Shown: positions 1 through 8,308, numbered from the stretch's first letter. The stretch is 24,566 bases of DNA from M269 sp964625615 (GCA_964625615.1 CAZVDU010000057.1:1-24566); one strand, 5' to 3'. The notes: generated by a model not told the origin, from the letters alone. A program made the numbers and translations.

Positions 1-311
1 CGAGGGCCGTCATTCCATAAAACACAGTGATCTTGTGGTAACACATCGAAAAAGTTCAACGCATGTTTGTATTCGGCTAGATCGGCTCGGTCTAACCCAA
101 TGACTATTTGAGATAAATACGGCACATCTTTGAGTTGCTGAATGATATGTGGAAGTGCTTTACCTTCGAGTTCTGAGAATAATGATGGGAGGATTAATGC
201 CATAGGGCGTTTCTTTGAAAACTCAAGCAGCTCGCTTTCCATGTCCTCAATGGGTCTGTCGGATAAATTGTGTAGTGTAGTAACGATGCCATTTTGATAA
301 AAGTCTGCCAT
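1..311 (-). CDS. gpgS: Glucosyl-3-phosphoglycerate synthase, N-terminal part (cut by window edge)
   Basis: The reverse strand from an ATG at 311 gives an open frame of about 103 residues that runs off the window start. It begins MADFYQNGIVTTLHNL and contains the segments RPMALILPSLFSEL and YLSQIVIGLDRAD. I recognise these as the N-terminal nucleotide-sugar-binding part of the GT81-type glycosyltransferase found in marine gammaproteobacteria. The family transfers glucose from an NDP-glucose to D-3-phosphoglycerate, giving glucosyl-3-phosphoglycerate, precursor of the compatible solute glucosylglycerate. It lies 12 bases downstream of the HAD phosphatase on the same strand, and a glycerate kinase is two genes upstream, which fits this pathway. 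The sugar (glucose or mannose) cannot be settled from this fragment. Confidence 0.78.
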   Translation of the reverse strand, partial: MADFYQNGIVTTLHNLSDRPIEDMESELLEFSKKRPMALILPSLFSELEGKALPHIIQQLKDVPYLSQIVIGLDRADLAEYKHALNFFDVLPQDHCVLWNDGP

Positions 312-323
312 GTTATCTCCGGT

Positions 324-1184
324 TTAAGATGATGTTGAAAACGATGATTTATGCTTAAAAACAAGATGTTCTATGGACTCTGCCCAACCTTCTGGTCCAT
401 AGGCTGTGCTGGTGTAGACGTTACTGCTCCTTTTTAATTGGGGAATAGGGTTAGCTGACGATGCAATGCGGACAGCAATGTCGGCTGCTTCGAGCATGGC
501 GACATCATTTTGTCCGTCGCCTAATGCAATAGAGATGATTTGTTGATTAGGCATCGATTCTTCATACAATGCAGTTAGCCATTGCATTGCACTGCCTTTA
601 TTGCTTTCTCCACACAGGTGTAAAAACCGCCCACCTTGAATGGGTTCTGCCCCGCGTTCTCGGAGTGCGTCGATAAAGCGTATTTTCGATGCGTCACCAC
701 CGAGCCATAAAATAGGTTCTCCGTATTCGCGTTGTTTTGCTAGCTGTGCGTTGTGCGCCGACAACCCTGTTGCTAACTGAACTTCTGCTATTGTCATGGT
801 ATTGAAGTGTTTAAATGCCCTTTCGAATGCTGGTTTCAGGCTCTCTAAGTGAGCGAGCCAGTGAGAGCGAGGTTGTGCAAACGCTTTAAGCCAATAATCT
901 CCTTTTGGTACAGTGCCTGGTGGTTGTTTCTCAACGAGCTTTTTAGGGATATAGATCGCAGCGCCATTCTCGACGATAAAGGGTGTTTGTAATGCCATTT
1001 CGTTTCGGATTTCAGCGAGTTCCGCACGGGTTTTGCTGGTGTTAGGAATGACGGGAATGTTTCGTTCATTGAGCTTACTTAATGTGCACTGTGCTGGTGC
1101 AAAGCTGTAGGTGTCGTGATCAAGTAGTGTGCCGTCCATGTCGGTATAAATGAGATACTGCTGATGTGTCGAGATTTCAGTCAT
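324..1184 (-). CDS. HAD-IIB phosphatase, glucosyl/mannosyl-3-phosphoglycerate phosphatase type
   Basis: This 286-residue protein has all the HAD motifs. Motif I is DMDGTLL at residues 15-21, with nucleophile Asp15 and acid/base Asp17. Motif II includes the Thr/Ser of PVIPNTSKTRAEL. Motif IV is ALGDGQNDVAMLEAAD near residue 221. The cap and overall length match the mannosyl-3-phosphoglycerate phosphatase (MpgP/YedP) subfamily. Between a GT81-like synthase and a glycerate kinase, its likely job is to remove the phosphate from glucosyl-3-phosphoglycerate to give glucosylglycerate in the cytoplasm. Its first 8 bases overlap the end of the upstream kinase gene, so the two are probably translationally coupled. 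Family is secure; the exact substrate is inferred from the neighbours. Confidence 0.85.
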   Translation of the reverse strand: MTEISTHQQYLIYTDMDGTLLDHDTYSFAPAQCTLSKLNERNIPVIPNTSKTRAELAEIRNEMALQTPFIVENGAAIYIPKKLVEKQPPGTVPKGDYWLKAFAQPRSHWLAHLESLKPAFERAFKHFNTMTIAEVQLATGLSAHNAQLAKQREYGEPILWLGGDASKIRFIDALRERGAEPIQGGRFLHLCGESNKGSAMQWLTALYEESMPNQQIISIALGDGQNDVAMLEAADIAVRIASSANPIPQLKRSSNVYTSTAYGPEGWAESIEHLVFKHKSSFSTSS

Positions 1185-2100
1185 GCTGATTTTTCTTGAT
1201 ATAGCTAACGATTTTGCGCTGACTATTTAATATATATAGGTGATCGACGTGATCAGGTAAGGTTGTTAACGAGTGCTCCGTCAACCGTTGATAATACTGA
1301 ATAAAATCATGTATTTGAGTCGGTGACATAACCTGGTTGCCCTGTTGTGGTGCAACTTGAGTGCGGAGCTTATCCTCTTGCTCTAGGCGCCAATGGTAAA
1401 CCTCGTCAAAGGCCGGAGCTTTAAGCATTATCCAGCGATCAAAGTAGCGATACAGTGGCTCATATTCTTCTTTGAGTTGTTGGTTGACGTACTGTCGCCA
1501 CTTGCGATCCCTATCATTCGATTGCTCAAAGGCATTAACAGGGTTATCTAGTTGTGATTCTGATTGTGACGATACGCCCCAACACCAGCCTTCGAAAATG
1601 ACCATGTCGATGGGGGGAGAAATACTCGGCCATTGATCTTGTGGGTGCGGGTTGTCCGTTGCTTTATTGAAACGTGGGGGGCGAATATCGGTCGTGTTCC
1701 CGTCTGATATTTGTTCAAGGATTGCTTGTATGTGTTTTGTATCGTGCGTACCGGGTACACCTCTGGTTGCGAGTAAAGGATGAACGTTTTTGGATAACTC
1801 GATGCGCTTTGCTTTGTCAAAATAGAAGTCATCTAGCGACAACACCACAGTATTCAGTGAGTACACTTCCTGTAAGTAAGTGCGAAGAAAGTCGGCGAGC
1901 GTCGACTTACCAGAACCTTGACAACCATTAATGCCAACAAATAAAGGTTTCTTTGCACTAATTTGGTGCGAGCAAAGCTTGTCGGCTAAAGGGATAAAAT
2001 ACTCGACAGCAGAATGTTCAAAGTGGCTGGAGAGCATGTTTTTATTGATAAATTCACCCAATATAAGGTTTAACATAGCTTGCAAATTACCCCTGTTCAT
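1177..2100 (-). CDS. D-glycerate 3-kinase-like P-loop kinase
   Basis: This 307-residue soluble protein has a Walker A motif, GINGCQGSGKST, at residues 56-67. It is followed by LSLDDFYFDK and later by VIFEGWCWGV, a pattern typical of the phosphoribulokinase/uridine-kinase-like fold that includes plant GLYK and its bacterial relatives. It would phosphorylate D-glycerate with ATP to 3-phosphoglycerate. It is first in a three-gene minus-strand operon and overlaps the phosphatase by 8 bases. 3-phosphoglycerate is the acceptor for the synthase encoded last, so the kinase may feed synthesis or salvage glycerate after solute breakdown. The ATG at 2100 has no strong Shine-Dalgarno; internal Met9 and Met22 are alternatives. 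The upstream gap 2101-2223 shows no convincing promoter. Confidence 0.8.
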   Translation of the reverse strand: MNRGNLQAMLNLILGEFINKNMLSSHFEHSAVEYFIPLADKLCSHQISAKKPLFVGINGCQGSGKSTLADFLRTYLQEVYSLNTVVLSLDDFYFDKAKRIELSKNVHPLLATRGVPGTHDTKHIQAILEQISDGNTTDIRPPRFNKATDNPHPQDQWPSISPPIDMVIFEGWCWGVSSQSESQLDNPVNAFEQSNDRDRKWRQYVNQQLKEEYEPLYRYFDRWIMLKAPAFDEVYHWRLEQEDKLRTQVAPQQGNQVMSPTQIHDFIQYYQRLTEHSLTTLPDHVDHLYILNSQRKIVSYIKKNQHD

Positions 2101-2223
2101 TCACGGAACAACTCTTTCAGGATACTCATCTTCAACATGTATGCCACTTTGGAGAGTTAGATGAGGAGCTAGATCTTAATTGGTCAGGAAATTGTTAAAT
2201 TGCTTGAAGGTTCGATTTGGTGT

Positions 2224-4014
2224 TTATTCTTCATACGCTAATGGTAACTGAAGTGTGAATATAGTGGCTCGACTTGATTGATTATCTAAGGACAGTGAAC
2301 CGCCCATTTTCTTAGCAAGATTGTAAGATACTGATAGTCCTAAGCCTGTGCCTTGACCTACGGATTTGGTAGTGAAAAACGGGCTAAAGATTTGCTTCTT
2401 AAGATCATCCTTTATACCTGGACCGTTGTCTTCTACTGAGATGTAGGCGTTGTTTTCGTCACAATGCGCATTAATCTGTATGCTTTTGTTTTTTCCAGCG
2501 GATTCTGAGGTACTCAACGCTTGAGCCGCATTTTTTATAAGATTAGTAAGTATTTGCTGTACAAAGCCCCTGTGAGCCGTGAGAGGTTCTTTATAGCCGG
2601 TCTCATGAGCGATAAGAATATCATCAGTAATTTCTGTTTTTAGTAAGCGTAAGGTTTCTGAGAGCAAATCATTTAAGTAAAACGTTTTTCTCTCTAACTC
2701 TTGCTTGTGAGAGAAAGAATTTAAATCGCTAATGATGTCACGTACGCGCAATAAGCCTTCCCGTGAATCATTAACAATGGCTTTAACGTCATCCATTATA
2801 AAGTTGAGGTCAGACTCCTCGCGTAAGGTTTCTATATGTTTTACTTTTTGCTTAGCCGTGTCGTCGGGACTGTCGATGGACTCTACTAAAGTGTCGTGAA
2901 GTTCAAGCATTTTGACGAGTGTTGCCACGTATTCATTCAATGGGTCGAAGTTACTTAAGACAGAAGATAACGGGTTATTGATCTCATGTGCGATTCCCGC
3001 TGCCATTTGTCCTACAGAAGCCATTTTTTCTGAATGGAGGAGCTGATCTTGGGTGGTTTGTAGCTCTGAAAGTGTCGACTTTAGGCGGTGGTATTGTGCT
3101 TTTAATCTATTCTCAGCGCCACGTCTTTCTAATACCAAGCGTAATTGCTCTGCCGTATCGCGCATGACGTTGAGATGTTGTGTTGAAACACGGTGCATAT
3201 CGTTGTCTGTTATAAAGCAGAATATAACAGCGAGTGTTTTTCCGTATACAGTTAGTGGGAAAACTAAGTAACTGCCAATAGATTGATTGTATATCGTATT
3301 TAGGTGTGCTGTTAATGTGGAGTTTGTGAGTAGATCGACGTTTGGTGAAGTACGGGTAAATGATTGGTTGATAATACTGCTTAGCCCATTTTCCTTTAAT
3401 TTTTTTAATTGTGATTGAGTGAGTTCTGGTAAGTTTTCTTTGAGTTTTACAGTGCTTGTTTTAGAGGGAAATGCAACAATTGCTGATGTCGAACAACAAA
3501 AGTTCCCCAACGCCTGAGCACATTCAATAATAAGGGATTGAATTGATTGTCTGTGCCTTGTAAAACGGCTAACCGACATGAGTAGATCTGTTTGAGCGAC
3601 TTTTTGTTGAATAGTGTCTTGTGTGAGCTTTAATACGTCGAGTGCCCTATTTAAACGAGCATTGATTAAAGGTGTGCTATTAGCCTGCACTGTGATTAAC
3701 TCATCAATCGCATACTTCTCAATAAGCAGCATATCATCGGTATTGTACCTTGCAGTAACTAAAGCGATGATTTTGATTTGCCCATTGGCTAAGCTTTGCC
3801 TCACGTACTCTGCTAGCTGCTGTGCTGCTTTCTCTGACTCATTGTTGTTAATATGCAGAATAATCATGGCAGCAGCATTTGATCTCAGGAATTTTTGTAA
3901 TCCCTTAACCACATTGAATTGTTTTTGCTCGGCATCTTTGAAGTCAAACATGGGTAAGTCTTCTGGCTTGAGGGAAAAAATGAGTACCCTAGTTTGATTG
4001 TCAATTGGCTGCAT
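2224..4014 (-). CDS. GAF-type sensor histidine kinase with degenerate receiver-like N-terminus
   Basis: The protein is 596 residues with no transmembrane segment. Residues 1-130 look like a response-regulator receiver fold, but the strand normally ending in the phosphoacceptor Asp reads AMIILHIN, so that Asp is missing. Residues about 150-295 resemble a GAF domain, followed by a coiled linker at about 300-330. The dimerisation motif GIAHEINNPLSS places the phospho-His at 343. The ATPase domain has the N box NLIKNAAQAL (491-500), G1 VEDNGPGI (527-534), F box FSPFFTTK (543-550) and G2 GQGTGLGLSV. It belongs to the HPK4-like class of cytoplasmic kinases. No response regulator gene is in the window. 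It is divergent from a BLUF photoreceptor gene, with 90 bases between the starts, which suggests but does not prove a shared signal path. Confidence 0.92.
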   Translation of the reverse strand: MQPIDNQTRVLIFSLKPEDLPMFDFKDAEQKQFNVVKGLQKFLRSNAAAMIILHINNNESEKAAQQLAEYVRQSLANGQIKIIALVTARYNTDDMLLIEKYAIDELITVQANSTPLINARLNRALDVLKLTQDTIQQKVAQTDLLMSVSRFTRHRQSIQSLIIECAQALGNFCCSTSAIVAFPSKTSTVKLKENLPELTQSQLKKLKENGLSSIINQSFTRTSPNVDLLTNSTLTAHLNTIYNQSIGSYLVFPLTVYGKTLAVIFCFITDNDMHRVSTQHLNVMRDTAEQLRLVLERRGAENRLKAQYHRLKSTLSELQTTQDQLLHSEKMASVGQMAAGIAHEINNPLSSVLSNFDPLNEYVATLVKMLELHDTLVESIDSPDDTAKQKVKHIETLREESDLNFIMDDVKAIVNDSREGLLRVRDIISDLNSFSHKQELERKTFYLNDLLSETLRLLKTEITDDILIAHETGYKEPLTAHRGFVQQILTNLIKNAAQALSTSESAGKNKSIQINAHCDENNAYISVEDNGPGIKDDLKKQIFSPFFTTKSVGQGTGLGLSVSYNLAKKMGGSLSLDNQSSRATIFTLQLPLAYEE

Positions 4015-4104
4015 ATATTTGAATTTTCTCTGAAATTAAACTATCGATATATAAATAAGTTATAGTACTAAAATGCCATTGTTGGAATAATTTAAGAGGC
4101 AGTT

Positions 4105-4524
4105 ATGGGGAAAAAAATACGTTTGGTCTATTTCAGCTCAGCAACAAGAGAGATGAATTTGTCAGATTTGAAGAGCATTCTTACAGCAGCTCGAGAGAAC
4201 AACAGTGCTCGAGGTATATGTGGTATGTTGTGTTATGACAATCATTATTTTGTGCAGGCGTTAGAAGGTGAGAGAGAGACTGTTAACGAACTTTTTTTCC
4301 ATATTGCCGATGATCCTCGGCATTCTGATGTCGTTATAGCTAGTTATGAGTATATTGAAAAGACCTCTTTTGAGAACTGGAAAATGGGGTACGCCAGCAG
4401 CACACCCGTTTTTGTCGAACTTTTAGCGAAGCTAAAGCAGACTATTTTCGAACCTGGTGACCTCACTCCAAAGCAAATTTATGCTTTATTGCGTCACTTA
4501 TCAGCGCATCAAGATGATATTTAA
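4105..4524 (+). CDS. Short BLUF-domain blue-light photoreceptor
   Basis: This 139-residue protein is almost entirely one BLUF domain, which binds FAD and senses blue light. The key residues are present with the spacing known from AppA. Tyr9 (LVYFSSA) matches Tyr21, Asn33 (ENNSARGICGML) matches Asn45, Gln51 (FVQALEG) matches Gln63, Trp92 matches Trp104 and Met94 (FENWKMGY) matches Met106. About 40 C-terminal residues form the helical cap seen in short BLUF proteins such as PixD and BlrB. There is no EAL, cyclase or other effector domain, so output must come through a partner. Its start is 90 bases from the divergent histidine kinase start. An AAGAGGCAG-like ribosome binding site precedes the ATG. 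Photochemistry is well supported; the partner is unknown. Confidence 0.93.
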   Translation: MGKKIRLVYFSSATREMNLSDLKSILTAARENNSARGICGMLCYDNHYFVQALEGERETVNELFFHIADDPRHSDVVIASYEYIEKTSFENWKMGYASSTPVFVELLAKLKQTIFEPGDLTPKQIYALLRHLSAHQDDI

Positions 4525-4541
4525 AACCAGCTAACTTCAAG

Positions 4542-5783
4542 CTACTTATCCATACTCACTTTGATAATCCGATTGGTACTACTTTGGTGGATAACTAAAC
4601 CACCGTCTTTAGTCGTGCGCATATGGCGGATAATACCGGCGTAGGTATTACCGGTTGGGATTGGCCAGCTTTGGAATGATTCGTCCTTGGGGTTAAATCG
4701 AACTAAAGCGTCTGGCCTTTTGCCCGATTCGTTGTACCAGATGTTATCACCCACAATGGCAATAGCGTAGGGGTGGGAAAGCTCTCCACTGGGGGAGGAC
4801 CATTCTTTGATGTCGCCCGTTTCTGGGTTGTATCTACCCAACCGGCCTCGTGAAGAATTAACGTACCAAATGTGACCGTCAGCAGCGATATCTAGTCGTC
4901 TGGCTTTTGTTGTGGCGTCAGGCAGTTCGATTTCAGTAATATTCATACTGACAGGGTCAACCTTCGCAAGACAATTATGGCCATTGCAAGCAACCCAAGG
5001 AACATCATTCCTATCTATTTTTATACCATAGGGACGTGAGCCTTTAGTCGGCATGTTGACCAGTTCAATGTCGCCGCTTTTAGGGTTGAGTCGTCCAATC
5101 ATATTGCTATGCTGCAGCGTGAACCAGAGCATACCCGTTCTTGCAAAAATAGCGGTATGTGGATCCTTAGCGGCCTTATCTGGCATGTGGTATACCGTGA
5201 TTTCTTCACTTTTAATGTCTAACTTGCCGATCGTGCCATTCTTATTGCCGGTATACCAAACGTTACCTTGTGCATCTAGTGTCACAGAGTGTGGCTTGCT
5301 GTTTTTGAGTAAGGGATATTCTTTCATTTCACCTGTTGTAGGGTTTATCTTGCCAATCAGGTTTCCCCATTGCCCTGCCCACCATAGGGTGCCGTCTTCA
5401 GCCTCTATGGGATCTCGTGAACGTTGGCCTAGCGTTGGGACTTGCCATTCTGTAAAGGTCAGTTTGGCTTTGCCCGACACTATGTTAGGTGTGCGTTTAC
5501 TGTTTGGCGGGAAATGGGTTGCGAGGTAACTTGTTATCTTGTCTTGCAATGCAGGTGTTGATGACATGTCGATCATCGTGGAGGTTAATTCTCGCCATTG
5601 GTCTTTGGTATAACCGGAACTGCGTATAATGTTGCGTGTTGAGTGACAGCTTGTGCAAGTGCTCACGACAAGAGACTTGTCAGGAGAGTCAGGTAAATTT
5701 TGTGTAAAGGCGTTCTGAGAGAAAAAGATAGCAACGGGTAAAAAAATGAATAGCCGTGAATGGCCTTTAAACAATGATTTCAT
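4542..5783 (-). CDS. Periplasmic haem-c / Vgb-like beta-propeller fusion protein
   Basis: The 413-residue protein begins with a signal peptide (basic start, hydrophobic residues 10-22, probable cleavage near residue 27). A single covalent haem-binding motif, CTSCH, follows at residues 43-47; a Met in STMIDMSS is a plausible distal ligand. Residues about 105-413 hold repeated blades of the type DGTLWWAGQWGNLIGKINP, GNVWYTGNKNGTIGKLD and GMLWFTLQHSNMIGRLNP. This is the repeat pattern of the virginiamycin B lyase-like (Vgb, COG4257) propeller. Antibiotic lyase activity should not be assumed; many family members are uncharacterised periplasmic proteins. A GGGAG ribosome binding site sits 7 bases before the ATG. 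It converges on the BLUF gene with only 17 bases between stops and is divergent from the Hsp70-like gene. Confidence 0.85.
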   Translation of the reverse strand: MKSLFKGHSRLFIFLPVAIFFSQNAFTQNLPDSPDKSLVVSTCTSCHSTRNIIRSSGYTKDQWRELTSTMIDMSSTPALQDKITSYLATHFPPNSKRTPNIVSGKAKLTFTEWQVPTLGQRSRDPIEAEDGTLWWAGQWGNLIGKINPTTGEMKEYPLLKNSKPHSVTLDAQGNVWYTGNKNGTIGKLDIKSEEITVYHMPDKAAKDPHTAIFARTGMLWFTLQHSNMIGRLNPKSGDIELVNMPTKGSRPYGIKIDRNDVPWVACNGHNCLAKVDPVSMNITEIELPDATTKARRLDIAADGHIWYVNSSRGRLGRYNPETGDIKEWSSPSGELSHPYAIAIVGDNIWYNESGKRPDALVRFNPKDESFQSWPIPTGNTYAGIIRHMRTTKDGGLVIHQSSTNRIIKVSMDK

Positions 5784-5877
5784 GCAATATCTCCCGTATT
5801 TTCAAACAATCTAACACACATTCGTATTTTAGATTAAAATCCTCCGTTTTCTTCATTGTTACTTAGGGAATTCTTCT

Positions 5878-7308
5878 ATGCATGCTGGCCTAGATTTTGG
5901 CACTTCAAATTGTTCAATCGGTATTATGCATGATCATGCACCTGAGTTGATCCCATTAGACGATGGTAAAACAAGAATGCCTTCGTGTTTGTTTATTGAA
6001 CATGATGTTGTTAAGCCTGCTGTGATTTCTGACGTTGCACTATTAGAGAGAGTGTCGTCGCTTAAGAAAGATCTTGAGGGATCTGGCAATGAACAGCTCT
6101 CTAACGAAGCAATGATGAGCATTGCGCGCAAGCAGCTGAAGAAAGAAGCGCGGCAAAATGCGGTCAGTAAACAGAGAGCGCAAAGCATCTTGGAAGCGTT
6201 GCAATCAGGCGGTGATGTAATTTTTGGTGAAGAGGCTGAACTAACGCATGTCAGCGATGCCGATAGTGGTTTTTATATTAAATCTCCCAAGTCCTTTTTA
6301 GGGGCTGACATTAATAAAAGCCAACGCGTTGTTTTTACGCGTATCGTTGAAAAGATGTTGTCGCATATAAAGTCTGAGGCTGAGTCGATTAAAGGTATTG
6401 AGCTAGATGATATTGTTATTGGTCGGCCGGTGAATTTCCATGGACTTTTAGGAAGCGACGGTAATAAGCAAGCCCTGCAAATTATCGATGAAGCGGCTGC
6501 CAGTGTTGGTTTTAAACAGGTCGAATTTCTGATGGAACCTGTTGCAGCGGCTTACGACTATGAGCGCCGACTGAATGAAGATCAGTTGGTACTTATTCTG
6601 GATTTAGGTGGCGGTACGACCGATTGCTCTATGATCAAATTAGGGCCAAGTTACCGAGCATTGCAGGATAGGCAAGATTGCATTTTGAGTCATACAGGTA
6701 AGCGCATAGGCGGGATTGATCTCGATAATAAGTTGGCACTGATGCAGTTGATGCCTCACTTCGGTAAAGATGCTGTTTTTACCAGCGGATTACCGGTGCC
6801 GACGAATTTGTTTAGACAAGCTGTCTCTGTTAATGATGTTGGTGCACAGAGGGATTTCAATTTGCCTCGAACGGGCAGAGAGATAGATGACTATTGTTTA
6901 CGATCTGACGACATACGGTTGAAACGGTTCAAGCGCTTGCGAGACGGTAAGTTTGGTTTACGTGTTAGTCGCAGTGCTGAACAAGCAAAAATTCTGTTAT
7001 CGGATGAAGAGTCTATTAATCTTTCTTTGGGTTACATTGAAAGTGAGTTCAGTGTACCTATCCGCCGAGCTGAATTGGCGATGTCTATTCAAGATGAGTT
7101 GAGTAAGTTTGAAATATTGATGAAAGACGCGATTCATCAGGCTGAGACACAGCCTGATGTTATCTATGTGACGGGAGGTACGGCAATGTCACCGGTTATT
7201 CAACAGTGGATCAATACCTCTTTTCCTGATATCGACATTGTTATTGGTGATCACTTTGGTAGTGTCACCTCTGGGTTAGCCACGTATGCTGAGCGTTTGT
7301 TTAAGTAA
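5878..7308 (+). CDS. yegD: YegD-family Hsp70-like chaperone homologue
   Basis: This 476-residue protein has the Hsp70/actin ATPase fold. The phosphate 1 motif is LDFGTSNCS (5-13), phosphate 2 is LDLGGGTTDCS (241-251), the connecting motif is EPVAAAYDYE (220-229) and the adenosine motif is VTGGTAMSP near residue 437. Segments IKSPKSFLGA, IGRPVNF and GHFGSVTSGLA... of the C-terminal end closely match E. coli YegD, a stand-alone actin-like ATPase lacking the usual Hsp70 peptide-binding domain. E. coli YegD is about 450 residues; the extra length here seems to lie in a charged, probably helical stretch at about residues 55-108. It is divergent from the haem/propeller gene and convergent with the Kelch lipoprotein gene 22 bases away. 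Substrates are unknown. Confidence 0.9.
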   Translation: MHAGLDFGTSNCSIGIMHDHAPELIPLDDGKTRMPSCLFIEHDVVKPAVISDVALLERVSSLKKDLEGSGNEQLSNEAMMSIARKQLKKEARQNAVSKQRAQSILEALQSGGDVIFGEEAELTHVSDADSGFYIKSPKSFLGADINKSQRVVFTRIVEKMLSHIKSEAESIKGIELDDIVIGRPVNFHGLLGSDGNKQALQIIDEAAASVGFKQVEFLMEPVAAAYDYERRLNEDQLVLILDLGGGTTDCSMIKLGPSYRALQDRQDCILSHTGKRIGGIDLDNKLALMQLMPHFGKDAVFTSGLPVPTNLFRQAVSVNDVGAQRDFNLPRTGREIDDYCLRSDDIRLKRFKRLRDGKFGLRVSRSAEQAKILLSDEESINLSLGYIESEFSVPIRRAELAMSIQDELSKFEILMKDAIHQAETQPDVIYVTGGTAMSPVIQQWINTSFPDIDIVIGDHFGSVTSGLATYAERLFK

Positions 7309-7330
7309 CCTAAGGCCAAGGTCCCAAATG

Positions 7331-8308
7331 CTAAAGTTTAATGGTCTGAATGTAATCATGTGATGGCCCATTGCCGCCTGTGTTACCACCAACTAGTATG
7401 ATTTTTTTATCAGCATAAACAGCTGAAGAGTGCCTCACAGGTTTAAAGTTAAGATTCAGTTGTTTCCAGGCTTGTTTCTTAACATCAAATTCGTAAGAGC
7501 GATCCATGTCTTCATAGTCACCTAGCACGTAGATTTTATTTCTCCTGGCAACTAAAGCGTGGGCACTTGTTTTGATTGGTATTGATGGTAAATGAACCCA
7601 TTCATTTGATTTAGGGTTGTATTGCATGACATCAGTCACCGCCTTTTCCCCCGTGTAGCCTCCAATCGCATAAAGCTTGTTCTTAAGTGCGATTGTTTTA
7701 GTTTCCAGGCCTTGTCCTAAAGGTGCAACCGATGACCAAGCTTGCTCTTTAATAGAGTACTTATGTACTTTTGATGAAGCTTTCTTTTGGGTAAATATAC
7801 TCTTAGTGCAACTGCCACCGCTGATGTAAATATCGTCTTTTATTTTGGCTGCAGTAATGCCATGGCAATTGAGTGGCATGTCTGGTGCGTGAGAGACTTC
7901 CAGCGTATTTATGTTGATTACATCTACTTTAACGGCTGCGTTAGATGAATAGGTTTGACCGCCAAACACAAAGATGGAATCTTTTCCATCCCAAACAGCT
8001 GCTGCGTATCTTCTCGGTGTTATGTTGATACTTGCGACACGAGTCTCTAGTGTTTTGTTGTCTATAATCTCAACGGTGTTGAGGAGAACTTGACTATCAG
8101 CTCTATCGATAAAGAAGTTAGCCCCGCCAATAACGAAGGTTTCATCTCCTGCATTAACGATTGTATGGCCATAACGAGGCTCGGAGAGCTTGCTGTGAAC
8201 TGGCTCTACCAGGCTTTTCTGAGAGGGTACAGATGAGCAACCGTTAATGACAATTAAGGTCATCATCGAAAAGAGAGTTTGCTTTATTTTTAAACGTTGT
8301 GTAGCCAA
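7331..8308 (-). CDS. Kelch-repeat lipoprotein (TTG start)
   Basis: The 325-residue product has a lipoprotein signal peptide with lipobox IVINGC; Cys24 would be lipidated, with Ser-Ser after it suggesting transfer to the outer membrane. The rest contains six Kelch-type blades, each ending in a hydrophobic strand plus a GG-like pair: TFVIGGAN, IFVFGGQT, IYISGGSC, LYAIGGYT, IYVLGDYE and IILVGGNT. It should therefore fold as a six-bladed beta-propeller facing the periplasm or the cell surface. The start is TTG at 8308-8306; a strong AAGGAG lies 7 bases upstream, and no in-frame ATG precedes the signal sequence. A possible promoter lies at 8354-8382. Partner and function are unknown; Kelch propellers usually bind proteins or sugars. 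Confidence 0.85.
   Translation of the reverse strand: MATQRLKIKQTLFSMMTLIVINGCSSVPSQKSLVEPVHSKLSEPRYGHTIVNAGDETFVIGGANFFIDRADSQVLLNTVEIIDNKTLETRVASINITPRRYAAAVWDGKDSIFVFGGQTYSSNAAVKVDVININTLEVSHAPDMPLNCHGITAAKIKDDIYISGGSCTKSIFTQKKASSKVHKYSIKEQAWSSVAPLGQGLETKTIALKNKLYAIGGYTGEKAVTDVMQYNPKSNEWVHLPSIPIKTSAHALVARRNKIYVLGDYEDMDRSYEFDVKKQAWKQLNLNFKPVRHSSAVYADKKIILVGGNTGGNGPSHDYIQTIKL

Noticed and set aside
3614..3997. 127-codon open frame on the plus strand inside the histidine kinase gene
   Set aside because: Antisense shadow of the kinase N-terminus; Ser/Leu/Cys-rich translation typical of complementary-strand artefacts.
5053..5529. 158-codon open frame on the plus strand inside the haem/propeller gene
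   Set aside because: It is antisense to a gene with clear domains, has no ribosome binding site and its translation resembles no family; a shadow frame.
4542..5783. Propeller protein called a streptogramin lyase
   Set aside because: The haem motif and signal peptide argue for a different role, and I could not confirm the lyase catalytic residues.
5795..5835. Two CGTATTTT copies and an AATCT/AGATT dyad in the divergent region before yegD
   Set aside because: Short and AT-rich; easily chance. No -35/-10 pairing stands out, so I did not call an operator.
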